Counted from the stretch's first letter, positions 10,978 through 28,440 are shown. The stretch: DNA of 64,000 nt from Cubamyces lactineus (GCA_022376465.1 JACDTU010000010.1:1302001-1366000), one strand, 5' to 3'. The notes: a model not told the origin generated them from the letters alone. Numbers and translations: made by a program.

Positions 10978-13434
10978 TCACCAGATCCGCTTGACCATGG
11001 TGAAACGCGTGATCTCCTCCAAAGGCAGCCTCTTCCGCTTCCCTCCGTCCTTGTCGCCCTCCCCGGGCTTGCGCTCCCCGATTTCGGCAACGGGGAGCGC
11101 GTCGTCTCGTTTGTTGTCGAGGAGCGTCTTGAGCTCCTTGTTGTATGCCTGCAATGCACCTTCAGCGCAAAGTCAGGATGACTGGAGACGTAGAGACAAA
11201 CCTGCTCCTCCTTGCCTTCCCCGATGGGGTTCCGCCCGAAGTCGTTGATCTTGTCGGCCTCTTCGCGCGCCTCCATGCCTGCGCGCCGTCGAGTGGCGTA
11301 CGTGAGCAGGTATATGCCTAGGATGATCTTGATGACCAGGAAACTACGGAGAGAGAACACGTTCAATAGGTGAGAATCTCTCGTCAACGTCGGAGAGAGC
11401 TCACCAAGCCCAGAACAGCAGTGCGAGGGCGCCCCACTTGGCCATGTTGATCCAGTCGTCGGGCGTGTACTCCTCCCATGGACGGAGCCAAGGCGAGGAC
11501 TCGTCCGCGTGCATGGAGATGAGGAGGCCCACGGATTGGGAACCGATCAGGATGGCAAGGACTGCCAGCGGTAGGGAGGCGAAGCCCAGTCGCCGGGCGA
11601 CCAGTGGTGATTGATCAACGTATGTGTGCTACGACAAATGTCCATGAGGAATGTCCACGTATGCTAACGTAGAGGTCCGTACCTTGCGTGCTCCGCGGCG
11701 GCCTACGGCACTACCGCTCGCAAGGTCGCGGCATAGGACGTCCGTGTAGCGTTCGTATACCGACGGTCGAATGTGATTGAATTTAGTGATGAAAGCGTGC
11801 TTGAGCCAGTCCACCAGGGTCTCCGACGCTAGTACGGTCAGGACAGGCTGGTGCGAGTTAGCATTTGCGCACCATGCGACGGACTATTGAAGACTAACAT
11901 AGGAGATGGTCCATAGCACGTTGTTGCCACGGAACCACCCGAAGCTCTTCGGAAGCGTGAAACCCTCACTAAAGTCAAAGGTCGACCCAGATAGCTCGAT
12001 CAAGTTGCGGAAGGCAACGACGACAAGCATCAGGGCGAGGGTGAACCGTTCTACGATGTCTGCGTAACGTCGTAAGTTCCATCATCGCATTCCGTTCCAC
12101 AAGGCTGCGCCCTACCTGCGCAGGTGATCTGGAACAAGTTATCCTTTTCGAACTTCTTGAACACGCTGCCCTTAATTTCTACAAACTGGTTCGATACTAG
12201 CAGCGTCAAAAGAGCATTGTCGTACGAGTTGACGGCGACGTTCAGGGAGATCATCTGGTATATCATCACAAGTGCGTGGGCAACTGCGTCATGTTAACCA
12301 ACGCCGCAGACGTGGAATGCCATGACGACTCACCGGTATACACGACGGCCAATAAGAAGTAGAAGAAGGGGCGTAGAGTATCTGATGTGGGCCGTTTCCT
12401 GTGTGATATTACCTCCAAGGTGGATCGAGAGAAGAGACAATCTATGATGTCCTGCCCTATTGAGGCGCATAGACGATCCGCAATCTGTGTAGTAGTAGAT
12501 TAGACCACAGTTCTTGCAGCGCTGATAGGAAAGAATCGAGAGCGTACTTCCAACGCATTGAAGATCACATACAATTTGATGGTGTCTTGCCCTCGTATAA
12601 AGTGGTATAGCTTACTGGCATCGGTCAAAGGCGCGAGCAATACAACAGAGACGACCAAGAGCATTGTCCGCAAGATATCGGCCTTCTGAGAAGGCGGAAG
12701 GGGAGGAGAGCTGAATGAGAACGTGTTGGCCAACAGACGCCAGAACGCAAGCGCGAAGCGTATAGGCAGGATGGTAAACGTGTACATGAAAGAATCTAGA
12801 CAGACAACGAAACCGAAGAGGAATATCTGGACATTGGTGCCACTAGTCAGAGTAGAGTTCTTACAGGAATCTTGAGTGTACTGACCTTCTCTAGTGCAAT
12901 GGGCATGCTGAGGAAATTGCTGACACGTTCCCACTTGAGCTCCTGGTGCGAGTCGAAGTCCGTGGCAAGCAGCTCCTCACGCAGGTAGTCCCAGATCGAG
13001 AAAGGCGGTTCATAGAAGCTGTCAAGGCTTGGAAGTGAGGACAAAGGGGCAGAAAGCGACGGCGTGGGTGGCAAGGGTGGGGACGGAGATATAGGTGTCG
13101 GCGGGAGAGAAGCGTACGCTAGAGGTTGACGGGGTGGAGGCGGAGACTCTGCGCTCCGTGCAGAGGAAGGAGCAAAGGCAGTTGCAATCTCTGAGAATCT
13201 GAACATGTTCTCTTCCTCGTCCGGATGAAGTTCCGGGTGTGTATGCGCAGGGGAGAACTCATAGGCCTCGTCACTAGAGGCGGACGAGGCTCGCTTGCGA
13301 CTCCGGACGGTGGAGGACGTCCTGGAGGCGGACGAGGATTGCAACTTTGGATTCCATCGAGCCCCCGTAGCTGCAGATGCTGAGAAGTAGCGTCTAACGC
13401 GCTTCCGCTTCGGAGAACGCGAAACTTGAGGCAT
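10978..13434 (-). CDS. TAPT1-family multi-pass membrane protein
   Basis: Starts at the ATG at 13434 (MPQVSRSPKRKRVRRYFS) with a basic, Ser/Pro-rich N-terminal region of about 130 residues. It then enters the conserved block SIWDYLREELLATDFD followed by ELKWERVSNFLSMPIALEK. Later exons give hydrophobic helices including IFLFGFVVCLDSFMYTFTIL, and the family hallmark stretch with LYVIFNALEIADRLC, DALLTLLVSNQFVEIKGSVFKKF and NLFQI. The last exon ends EEITRFTMVKRIW and stops at 10978-10980. At least eight short introns interrupt it. The order and motifs match the eukaryotic TAPT1/Emp65 family (former DUF747). Yeast Emp65 acts in ER membrane-protein quality control, while animal TAPT1 is linked to cilia. 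Fungi of this type usually lack cilia, so an ER or Golgi role is more likely here. Confidence 0.85.
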
Positions 13435-18426
<4,992 letters not shown>

Positions 18427-18781
18427 GGTCGGCAAATACCAGCAGGAGCTACACCCCTTTGGAGCTCAGCTCAGGTGCGTGAGCGAACGTGCTTGAAAGC
18501 AGTATCTAGTCGAATCGATCGGGAGCGAGTACTTGATAGCAGGAAGATGTGGAAGGCAAGATGAGCGGTGAGACCTGGGGAGAGGCGCACCCCGCGTTGT
18601 GCTGGTTGGTGGCTGAAGCTCGAAGCTAGAGCACGCGTGACGCAGACGCGCTGGAGACGCGTCAGTCACAGTGACACTGTCACATTTACAAGATGTGTCA
18701 CGTGCTACTTTGCATGGGCGCTTGTTCGCTGCTTGGGCTGTTTCCAAAACGGAGGACAGAGATTGCTGTTAGCTGCTCAGG
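18427..18781. promoter_or_regulatory. divergent promoter of SMC3 and MTF1-type gene with two MCB-like boxes
   Basis: This 355-bp interval separates the SMC3 ATG (-) from the Mtf1-type ATG (+). Two perfect ACGCGT hexamers occur at 18633-18638 and 18657-18662, with a further ACGCG at 18646-18650. ACGCGT is the MluI cell-cycle box recognised by MBF-type factors at fungal G1/S genes. Use of the boxes here is an inference. Confidence 0.45.
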
Positions 18782-20300
18782 ATGTTCGCCTTGCGCATAC
18801 CACGCTGCTGTTGCTCAACTGCTAGAGCTCAATCTTCTCGGAAATACTCGACTCAGTCTGGGCTGCCTCCGCTACCTCCGGCGAAGCAGTGGAAGTCTAA
18901 GTTTCCTGTCCAAAACACTCAGCGAAGAGAACGTGTCTCTCTCTCCGATCCCGATACCGCTAGGGTGGTTGCTTCCTCATTTCTTTCCGAACCATCCGCG
19001 GGAGATGGAGGAAAGATAGTCATTGAAGCATTTCCTGGTGCGTTGCTCATGATATTCGACTAGTCGCACTTTGCTTAGACTTGCCAGGTCCGGGCGCGCT
19101 CTCGCGAGCAATGCTTGAGCTACCCAAGTCCAAGCTACGCAAACTCATCATCCTGGAGGATGAAGAGCTTTTCCTGTCTGCGTTGAAGGTACGCTTGCAT
19201 GGTCTCTGTCTCGACAGACGCAGCGATGACTGACATGCTCAGCCGCTCGAAGACGCGGATCCCCGCGTAACCGTTCTCCCTATGTCCGGGCACAGCTGGG
19301 ACACGTACAGCTATATCGAGGAACATGGACTGTTAGAAGGCCTCCAAACGCAACCTTGGGAAGGGCCGTGTAAGGCTTCATCAATCCCATACTATTGTGT
19401 CTTAGATTTCAAACATGTGTTTGCTATAGCCCCCAACCTGCACTTCGTCGCGCACCTGCCGCACAACGTCAAAGGGGAGCAGCTGATTGCACAACTCTTC
19501 CGTTGTATTCCGGAGCACTCCTGGCTGTTCCAGTATGGTCGAACACCCATGAGCATCCTGTTGAGCGAATATGTATACGGCGTGCGTTATAGTATCCTCG
19601 ACTGAGCTGATGAACTATTCACACACCAGCCTTCGCACAGCGTCTCACTGCATCAACTAAGGATTCTCAGCGGTGCAAGCTCGCGGTCATTGCTGAAGCG
19701 ACAGCAGATGTCAGGGAGCCTGTAGACCCTCGAGCACTCGCACCATACGCGGACAAATTTTATCCCCTTCCTGTGGCAGGCGGTGCCCCAAGGATCACCT
19801 CCAAACGAGTTGGACAACCAATACATGCAATTACTGCAACGCCGTATGCAGAGCAGGTACGTATAATTCCACTCTGTAAGCATGCCAGTATTCACAGTTC
19901 TGGCCAGGTCATTCGGCAGGGTGATATCGGAAAGTGGGACTTCTGTTTACGACGGCTGTTCGTGCTCAAGAGGACTCCTTTGAAAGATGCGCTAAGGTGA
20001 GCCTATTTCAACCTCCATGAGCGTTCACTGGATGAGCATTGCTGTTACAGCTCCTTGGCGCCCGGAGCGTCTTCAATGCTCAAGGATCTCACAGATACTA
20101 GACTTCCCCCGGCTCAGCGCGTCAACGTGACAAAGCCATGTCGAGACCTTACCTTGGCTGATTGGACATTGATAATGCGTGCTTTCGATAATTGGCCGTT
20201 CAAACCAGCGGTAGGTCTACTGTATCATTTACAAGCATCCCGCTAATGTACAGCCGCGTAGGACTTGATGATCACTGACGGCTTCCATAATGATCTGTAA
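18782..20300 (+). CDS. Mtf1/TFB1M-like mitochondrial transcription factor (rRNA dimethylase fold)
   Basis: The start MFALRIPRCCCSTARAQSSRKYSTQSG looks like a mitochondrial targeting presequence: basic, Ser-rich and free of acidic residues. Splicing joins ...GKIVIEAFPG to PGALSRAMLELPKSKLRKLIILEDEELF, a motif I-like EAFPGPGALSRA loop as in the rRNA adenine dimethylase fold, then HFVAHLPHNVKGEQLIAQLF, LFQYGRTPMSILLSEYVYG and a C-terminal helical part ending MITDGFHNDL (stop 20298-20300). Seven or so short introns keep frame. Proteins of this family act as the sigma-like partner of mitochondrial RNA polymerase (Mtf1) or as 12S/15S rRNA dimethylases. The classical NLPY-type catalytic motif is not evident (AHLPHNVKG is at its place), so a transcription-factor role is favoured. 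Convergent with CTF4, 131 bp apart. Confidence 0.8.
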
Positions 20301-20431
20301 CGAATGCCGCTCGACTAGGTTACCTTTAGCTGCGATGAGTTCTTACACTACTTTCATGCCAAACAGCGCTATTCTCAGTACTGTGTACACATGTACATTT
20401 TGGCGGTATCATGGTCATCGGCTGCGTCTCG

Positions 20432-23400
20432 TCACCCAGCCACCGCCAAATCCCTCTTCTGAGGCTCAGGAGACGGCGGCCATTCGATCGGGCTTTCAAG
20501 ATCCTGCATGCAAGGGTGAACATGTGCCAAAACAGATGAGAGCAATGAACGGACCTCCGCCTCCATTCCAGCCGTCTCTTGCGTTTCAATCTCAGTCGCG
20601 GTTTGTGACGGGTCGTCAATCTGTGTGTCTCCAACATCCTGGGTCTCCTCCATGATAGTATCTGGCTGGCTCTCATACTGCACCCCATTATCTGTCGTTG
20701 CAACGGTCTCCTGCGAGCCGTCTGCGGAGCTACCGGCTTTCTCCTTCCCTCGACTGGCTGTCTTTTTATCAGCAGGCTGCGGTGGAAGTAGGCCAAAGAG
20801 CGTCGTCTGCTTTCCACCATCCTTCTTCTCCTTGGGCTTCGGCTTAGATTGTGCAGGGCCTAGGACAACAAGTCGTTAGTGAAATCTACGACTGTTACTT
20901 AGCATACGAGACATACGTTTGCCCTTCTCCGCTTCAGCCGCATCAACCTTATTGAAGAAGCTCTCACTCTTATGAACAGATTTATAGGTATCTGCGCTTC
21001 TTGCGAAGGGGTTGCGGTTATTGTTGTCTGCGCCTGGCTTACGTGCGAACGGATTGCTCCCTGAGGAGGGTTCAAAGTCCATACGATGTGGAGAAAGCCG
21101 AAGACACTCACGAGCTTGTAGCATAGCGGGCTTGCCTGTTGGTTCGCCAAGGGCTCGTCGCTTTGCCCCCAGATCAGCGTCAGACGAATGTGATCGGTTC
21201 GGCTCCTCGTCCGGTAATCTCTTGCGCTTGCCGCCAGGAGATCCAAATGCGAAGTCGTTCTCCTGCATACCATCGACAAAGGAGCCAGTGTAGACGGCGT
21301 TGTCATCCGTCATCTGACTATCTTGCGTCCTAGCATCGACGACCGGCGTGGCGCGCTCTAGGCCCGGGCGATGCAATGCTGGAGGGGGCCTGAAGTCCTG
21401 GAATGCCTTTGGGCGCGAAGACTCTCCTACAGTAGGAAGGCGCATGGCTGGGACGGGGGCGAAATCCTCTGTAAACCCTCGCCGCCGCTCGCGGAGGTTC
21501 TCCAAGCGATCGTCCGACTCTCGCTCGGCTTTGAGCGCTTCCATCTTCTCCTGCAGACCAATGAGGTGGTAGAATCCCGCAACTTTGATGGCCATGTCGA
21601 ACGAGGGAGTGAGATGGAGTAACCTGGTGAGGTCAAGGGCACGAGCGAGCCGGTCGGTCTTGCATGCCTGCTGGATGAGCTGAATGAGTCCCTTGTCTAG
21701 CGCGAGTTCGCGAGCGGCGATATCGTCCGTAGTTAGCTCGTCTCCGAGGCCGTCCCTAAGGATGTCGAGAAGCATCGTTTCGCGCGCGAAGCTGTACCAC
21801 AGGTTAGCAATATAATGGAAGATACGATGGTTCGACAACACTCACTGTTCCTCAAGTGGCCCCTCCTTGGGATCTGTTCGCTTGAACGGTAGTCGGATAG
21901 GCAGTTCCTGTATGAGCGGTCTTGGGAAACCCGGATGCTCTTGTCGACCTTTGAGGATGAGACACATGAAGGCATCGCCTGCAACCCCAACAGGCCAGTA
22001 GGACTCGTCCTTTCCCTCGCGACGTTCAAGCTTGTTCGTGTCTAGGGCGCGGACCCAAGTGGCGGACAAGGGAATACGGAAGCGCGGCATGATATGCAGC
22101 ACGCCAGAGGAATCGTAAATTGCTGGTGCCTACGAGAAAAATTGACATCAGTAGAAAGCACAAGGCGTCAAATAGACTCACCCCTTCTTCCGTAATGCCG
22201 ACCCACTGCAGTGTATGACGTTTGGGTATTGGTAACGCGTCCTTTTGCAGGATGCAAAAATCGTCGAACTTGATCAGCCGCCCGGTAAGATTCTGCGAAC
22301 CTGCCACATTTATTTAGGAGAGGAGCTAGTCGGGTGATATCGGGAGGAACGTACCGTCCATGGTAGTACTACCATCACGAGTGACGACGAACACCCATTC
22401 GCTGCCGGCAACCATGGTCACGAAGTCACCGGGAAGACTTAGACACGCCCGCTCAATACCGCTCCCTGTGAGGAAGACGAGTTCACCCTCGCTTGTGGCG
22501 ACGACGACATTACCCTGTCCACCGATGTCGATGTCACTCTTCTCTCGAAGGGATTTGGACGGAGGAGGACCGCCGGCGGCGAGACCCAGCACGCGTGTGC
22601 CCTTGGGCATCTCGTACGTCCATTCGGACTGAGACGCCCAGGTTCCGTAGGGCTTGTAGATGATGTGTGCCGTGTGCTCAGCCTCCGGTTGACACGCGTA
22701 GAGGGCACCACGCTCGCCTAAAAAGACTGGTGAGGAATCGCGCGAAGTCAGTCAGCATCGTGATCCTTACCCAGGGAAGCAAGATCATAGCGGAAATGAT
22801 CAGTGAAGTGGTAGCTTTTACGGGCTGACCGGTCATGGAACTCTACGTTCACAATATGGTGCGTATCTTGGTCAGTGACCTCGATGACTCCGATCATATT
22901 ATATGCTATGGAGCATTTATGAGTAATGGATTTTGTCGAAGCACTATTGTATACATACCAAGATAACGTTTCTTCTTCTCCATCGGCGTGGAACCAGGTT
23001 GGAACGGAGGCTGCGCCTTCGTGACACTCACTTTCCATGAATCAACACTCAAGTCGGTTGAGCACCTGTGGAAACTCACCCATTTCCCTGATACCACCCT
23101 CGGCCGCTAAGCGTCTCGCCTCACCATCATCCTCCATCCCATCACCTAGGTCATCTAGTATCCAGTCATCGTTGTCCAAGTCGATCCCAAGATCTCCGTC
23201 AAGGTCTTCAGCGGTGGGCAGCTTGTCCGTAGTCGGACGAGCATCGTCAACGTTGTCATCATCAAACAAGGTGGGAGTGCCCTTGCGCTTTGTAGAAATT
23301 GTTACTGAACTGCTGCCTACGGAGAGCTTCACGGGGTCCGGAGAGGAAGATGGTATGGGATCTATCCAGCGCGTCAGGTCACCAGCAGCATCGGTCCAGG

Positions 23401-24669
23401 CTAACAGGTTCTTCGCTGGCGAGAACGCCATTTGGGTGATTGGAGCGTGAATTGCGCCCTGGTATCTGTTTTGTTATCAGTACTCGGGGCGGAGGGGGTA
23501 TGTTGGGGAGTACGTGCCGGAAAAGCATGCGTCTATTTTGCGTGGCCCAAATGAAGATACCAGACTTAGCAGCGGCAGCGAGGTATACCCCATTGTTCGA
23601 TAGAGCCAGAGCAGTGATGTCGCCCATGCAGGCATCGTCCGACAGCGTGGAGGTCTTGGACCAGTCTGTTCTAGATATGGTCGCAATTTCTGCATCTAGG
23701 ATGTAGCCCAGGGAGTACAATATCAATGACAAGAGACTGACCATGAGTGCGCGTCGCCACAAAGAAGTATTGCCCAGATGTGTGCCATACGGCCGAACAG
23801 TCGTAAGCAAACTCGGCAGCCCTGCACATAGGGTCAGAGCCATGTCTTAGAGGGTGGTTATGTTGCCTACTCTGCATCGGCAACAGCGGGCAATACGCCT
23901 TCTATGACTTTCTCCTGCTTTGCTTCAGCGCCAGATAAGTCCCATACAATAATCTTGCCATCTGCACCACATGTTGTCTACTCATATGTCAACAGAGGAG
24001 CTACGGAAGGTATGCAGTACACGTACCAAGAGAGCACCAGATGGATGCCAAGTTGCTTTGCGGACGGCCTTGGTATGGCCTTCCAGCTTGACTGTCTGGG
24101 TGATGTCGTCCAAACTGACAACTTTGACTGTCGGCTCGCTGTCACGGTTGTTGTTACCGTCAGTCTTACCGCGTCGCTGGAAGCTATGGAATACCCACTC
24201 GGATGTTACAGCGACTCTCTTCCCCTTGGGATCGATCGCGACACAGCGGATTGGTACGCCTGCTGCATTCGCCACAAGGCCTTGCAAGTTGGGCTTCGCA
24301 GATTCGTATCTTCTGACATCAGAGTCCTTGCTACCAGATACCCAACAATCGGACTGTACAGCGGGCGAAGGTGTTAAATCGAGAATAACAGTCACGAGGA
24401 TTGCGACCTACCCCTGCAGAAATCGTGGTAACCTCCTCGCTCGCCTCCATCGCAACTGGCGGTTCTTGGTCCTCTCCTAGTCCGGTGTCCCATATACGGA
24501 CCAACGTGTCGGCACCACCTGTATAAACGCGTCTATGGTCGCGTATGGTCGCGCACTGAGCGTCGCACTACAGCCAGAAAGACAGAAGAACTGACTGGCC
24601 ATCCCTAGAGAACGCAATGCATGTATTTCCAGGACCATGGGCGGGGTTCACGAGAGCCTTCGCAGGCAT
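20432..24669 (-). CDS. CTF4/Mcl1/WDHD1-type replisome adaptor (DNA polymerase alpha-binding)
   Basis: Starts [20 protein letters not shown] at 24669. The N-terminal half is a WD40 propeller ([47 protein letters not shown], then [10 protein letters not shown]). An acidic stretch rich in Asp/Glu (near 23100-23250) follows, then a second propeller-like middle domain (near 21900-22950) and a helical bundle region. The tail repeats RNPFA/NPFAR motifs and ends in a disordered segment with [12 protein letters not shown] (near 20800); stop 20432-20434. This order matches Ctf4/Mcl1/AND-1, a trimeric hub linking CMG helicase to polymerase alpha and to cohesion establishment. About ten introns are present. 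The upstream region has two ACGCGT boxes. Confidence 0.88.
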
Positions 24670-24787
24670 GCTGAGGATGAATAGGGTGATGGTGGGTGTG
24701 GATAGGGAGTGTGTGGCTAAGCCAGTCCCAGTCTAACTGCAGGTCGTCGTGGCTGAAGTGAACGCGCGGGGCGAGCGCCTGTCCTCA

Positions 24788-24805
24788 ACGCGTCTCGTCA
24801 CGCGT
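24788..24805 (-). promoter_or_regulatory. paired MCB-like boxes upstream of CTF4
   Basis: ACGCGT occurs at 24788-24793 and again at 24800-24805, 12 bp apart and about 120-135 bp upstream of the CTF4 ATG. The close pairing and position are typical of MBF-regulated replication genes. Function is inferred. Confidence 0.45.
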
Positions 24806-25614
24806 TTTACTGTCACGCTCTGCTTGAAGCTTCTGAGCAGTCAGCGAGGGGTCTAGTGACTCTAGTCGCAGTGACTACTGCCCCTTATTCGAGCCAAGTA
24901 TCCGCGAAGACTTCGCGGTTTAAAACTTCAGCTGCTTCGAGATTAACGTGTACACCCCTACCAAGTCCGAGCTTGCCAGCGTTGTACCGATGCGCACAAG
25001 TGCATATTCATGGCAGCAACGAGATAAAACGCCTACGAGTAGATCATGTCTGACGTCTCAACATTGACTCTCAAGGCGCCGCAGACGGTACGAAAAGATC
25101 TGCCACATTGTCGAAGCGTAGCATGGGATACTAACATGTGAACTGTAGTACATCGCTCACGATCTCTGGAAGTAAACCTGAAATGTCTAGGGAGAGTCAT
25201 CCTTGCGATCAAGTATGGCTAGGCCTAGAGAAGGGCGGATGAGACGCGCGCATCCACATAGCATGCACGGCCTGTTCTTCGGCGTGTTAGGATGGTAGGG
25301 GAGCTACAAATCGGTATATTATCAGCTACTCACCGAAGGGTGATCTGGGACGTGTAGCCCGACATACTATCACAACTTATCGCCCTCTGAACGTTTGACC
25401 CCGGGACCCAACACCCACTCAGCCCCTTCTGCGGCCTGACAAGGGCTATTTTGAGGTACGTTTCCTATACCAGAGCCTTGAATATGGTGCCAAAGTTGTA
25501 TGACACTGTCACATTCGTCAACCCTGCGAACCCTGGAGAGCCCGAAGAGGCGGAGTGATGGAATATACGCACCTGCAAGGCCAACTTTGACTAAGATTAA
25601 GTGCCTCCTGGAGG
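24806..25614. other. intergenic
   Basis: Upstream part of the CTF4 promoter region and the 3' flank of the small minus-strand gene. No gene, repeat or RNA was recognised. Confidence 0.35.
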
Positions 25615-25955
25615 TCAAAGGTCTCGGATGACATCGGCGAGATCCTGAACGGAGCTTTCGGGCACCGAAGGGGCATCTGGTTGTCGTGCCTCAGCCTAGC
25701 AAACATAACGCAAGTTCAATGCTTCTGCGTGGCCGTGCAGATTGACTTTGAACACCGTACCCTGACGTAGAAATTCTGTAGCTGAGCAAACTCCCCGTTG
25801 ATCTGCTCCGTCACGTCTGCCGCTTGACTCTTTGATATCCGAGAGTGGGCTTTGGCTCGTTTTCGTGCCACTTGCTGTTGTTTTGCTGCATCTTTGGCGG
25901 TCGCGCTGTAAGGCCGGGATTTCGGCTTCGACTGCTTGTTCGTTGTCTTGAGCAT
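25615..25955 (-). CDS. small basic helical protein, unrecognised (minimal model)
   Basis: Two exons, 25955-25761 and 25695-25615, give 91 residues with a GTACGG donor and CTAG acceptor in exact phase. The protein starts MLKTTNKQSKPKSRPYS, then has a Lys/Arg/Gln-rich helix (KDAAKQQQVARKRAKAHSR), an amphipathic part ending TEQINGEFAQLQNFYVR, and an acidic tail ending SVQDLADVIRDL. Charge pattern and the splice that extends the frame into a sensible acidic C-terminus support coding. I do not recognise the family. The reading frame continues upstream of this ATG (IPDLH-M), so the real start may lie in an exon beyond 25956. Confidence 0.45.
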
Positions 25956-26869
25956 ATGGAGGTCTGGAATTGCGCTGCAGGTTCAATATACTCAGGCAGG
26001 CAATGGGGCTGCAGAAAGCAGATATTAGAACTGGAAGGCGGAACTGAGCAAATCTCTCGCTGCTCCGGACAGACAAGCGCCAAGGCGCTAATTACGAATC
26101 TCAAGTCCGTTTCAGGCAATTGTTGTAGATCATGCTAGTGGCACGCCCATTCAACATGACCATGGTATGAATGGCGCAGAGGTATCACCACCCATACTCG
26201 CGGACAAACTGCATTAGTGAGCCCACGATGATCGGAACGCCGTATCGCCTCTCGTATACCCTTGATCATCAGGGCTCTGGTTGTAAGACGGAACCGCAAT
26301 TTACACGAAGAGTAACCAAGGTCACACCTGCATTTCTCCGGGCATCTACCTCAGAACGTATGCCCAACAATCGCGACTGAAGTATTTACAAACACCTCAA
26401 TTCATTAGAGCAGTAGGAACGGAAGAATTATATCCGTCTTCTGATACCAAGCCTTGTGCTAGCACCATCGAACGGGCCGGGAAGAACATCATGAGCTGCG
26501 TCAAGGGCCGCCGTTTAAGCTTTGGGGTGCGAGCAAGAGGCGATGAGCACACGGTATTGGCATTCATTCGCCAAGATAGGATATACAAGCGCATTGCGCC
26601 GAATGTCTTGGCAGTCCTATCGCCAGAAGCCTTGTGTCTGGTGGACAGCCTCACGATGCCCGGGTGACGACACACGGATTGCTGTAGATACACTATGTCG
26701 GTACAGTGACAGTGACTTGTACCAGATTACTGACCTTGTGTAGCATTGTACTCCTTGACACATGTTGGGCTTCTAGGAGTATATATAAGCACACCACTCA
26801 GCCGAGCAACTCTGTCCGAGTCCTCTACCCTCTTCGACAACCGTCTTGTTTTCAACATTTGTATTCTCA
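25956..26869. other. intergenic, LPMO promoter side
   Basis: May include an upstream exon of the small minus-strand gene (a stretch near 26010-26120 reads like protein on the minus strand but has no clear start). The right end is the AA9 promoter with a TATA box at about 26781. Nothing else recognised. Confidence 0.35.
26780..26789 (+). promoter_or_regulatory. TATA box of the AA9 gene
   Basis: The sequence tatatataag lies about 85 bp upstream of the ATG at 26870, a good position for a strongly regulated secreted-enzyme gene. Confidence 0.6.
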
Positions 26870-28056
26870 ATGATTTCTCCGATCTTGGCACTCTTCATAG
26901 CTGCTCTGACAGCAACCCGCGTCGACGCCCACGGTTATGTGCAAGAGGTAGTCATCGGTGATACACATTACACCGGTTACTTGCCCTACCAGGATCCCTA
27001 CTACCCCGTGCCCCCGGAGCGCATCATTAGACCCATCCCAGGCAATGGTGCGTAGCTATGTTGTCTTGTAGGGACACGCCATGTTTGTCATGCTAATCGC
27101 ATCTACGTAAATAGGACCTGTGACTGACCTCTCGCTCATTGAGTAAGCTTCTCAAATATTTGAGGTGACTTCCGACCTCACATCTCGGTCCCTGCCCTAG
27201 CGTTCAATGCAACGGTTACACTGATGGTGGTGTCGTCGGATCGAAACCGGCCCCTCTGTTCGCCCCTGTGGCCGCTGGCCAAGACATCAAGCTCAACTGG
27301 ACCACCTGGCCTGACAGGTAACGCACGTCATAGTGTCAAAAGCAGCGGTATCCTGACGTTAAACCCAGTCACGTCGGACCAATGATCACATACCTCGCAC
27401 GGGCTCCGACCGATATCACGCAGTGGATGCCTGGTGATGCGTGAGCTATCTATCCCTAGCCTTGTCTTCGGCATCGTGACTTACCGCCGTCATCCGTACG
27501 TTCAGCGCGGTGTGGTTCAAGGTCGCTGAGTCCGGAAAGACTGCAGACGGGAAATGGGCGGCCACTGACTTGCTCTCGGCGGCCAACTCGATCTACACGT
27601 TCACTATCCCACCTAAGCTCAAGCCTGGCCAGTACATCATTCGGCACGAGATGTTAGTGCGAGTCCCTAGCTCATGATGGGACGCTTCGCTCACTTTGCG
27701 AGACATTGCGTAGCATCGCCTTGCACGGCGCCTTCGAATACCCGGGTGCGCAGGACTACCCTTCTTGCATCCAGATCGAGGTCAGCGGCACCGGTAATGC
27801 CTTCCCCACCGATGGTTTGGTCTCTTTTCCTGGCGCATACACCGAGGATACGTGAGTGCCTTTGTACACATTAGTATCCCGATCACTAACTGTGTTCATT
27901 GGAAACACCTAGCCCCGGCATTGTGTTTGACGTCTATGACGATCCCAGCCTCCCGTACCCCATCCCTGGTCCGGCCGTGTACGTGACACCTCACCTCACT
28001 TTTGTGGGTTATGCTGTATACTCACAATCGTTATCAGCTGGACTGGCGGTAACTGA
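26870..28056 (+). CDS. AA9 lytic polysaccharide monooxygenase
   Basis: Eight exons (26870-27047, 27115-27142, 27201-27317, 27369-27440, 27506-27652, 27714-27851, 27913-27978, 28038-28056) encode 254 residues. Residues 1-20 are a signal peptide, leaving His21 (HGYVQEV) as the mature N-terminal histidine of the copper histidine brace. The second brace histidine is His109 (DSHVGPMITYL). The H-x8-Q-x-Y motif typical of AA9 is His185, Gln194 and Tyr196 in ALHGAFEYPGAQDYPSC. No CBM1 or GPI-anchor tail follows: the protein ends soon after PYPIPGPAVWTGGN. The enzyme is expected to be secreted and to cleave cellulose or related glucans oxidatively, using an electron donor with oxygen or peroxide. Regioselectivity cannot be read from the sequence. 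Confidence 0.92.
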
Positions 28057-28440
28057 GCAAGCCCCTCTCTTGTTAGTATGTATAGTGAGACGTTCCAGCC
28101 GTATTTTGATGATATGTGTACTGCCATTGGCGATGAGTCGCGTTTCGAAGAATGCTATGGTCTCGTGCGGCAACGCCGAATGAGTGATTATGTATCATTG
28201 AACTCACGAAGTGCGGGTGGTCTTCAAGGTTCATGCTACACTTCGTCGATTGCGGGTGAGTGCAGTGACACATGTGGAAGTGAAGCCGATACCTACGGCT
28301 ACCTACAACCTACCAACCTACCTACCTACCTAGAGGTTCCGCAGAACGCATCGTCACTCAGGAGCACAGTACATGAGGCGAGATACTATGGCATCTATTC
28401 TGACGCATGAGCATCAGGGGAATGCGCCGCCCCTAGGATC
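28057..28440. other. convergent 3' region
   Basis: Between the 3' ends of the AA9 gene and the TatD gene. It holds a short CTAC-type tandem repeat at about 28290-28335. No gene is supported. Confidence 0.45.
28291..28335 (+). repeat. imperfect (CTAC)n microsatellite
   Basis: Runs of ctac/cctac units repeat about ten times with small interruptions, directly visible in the sequence. Confidence 0.7.
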
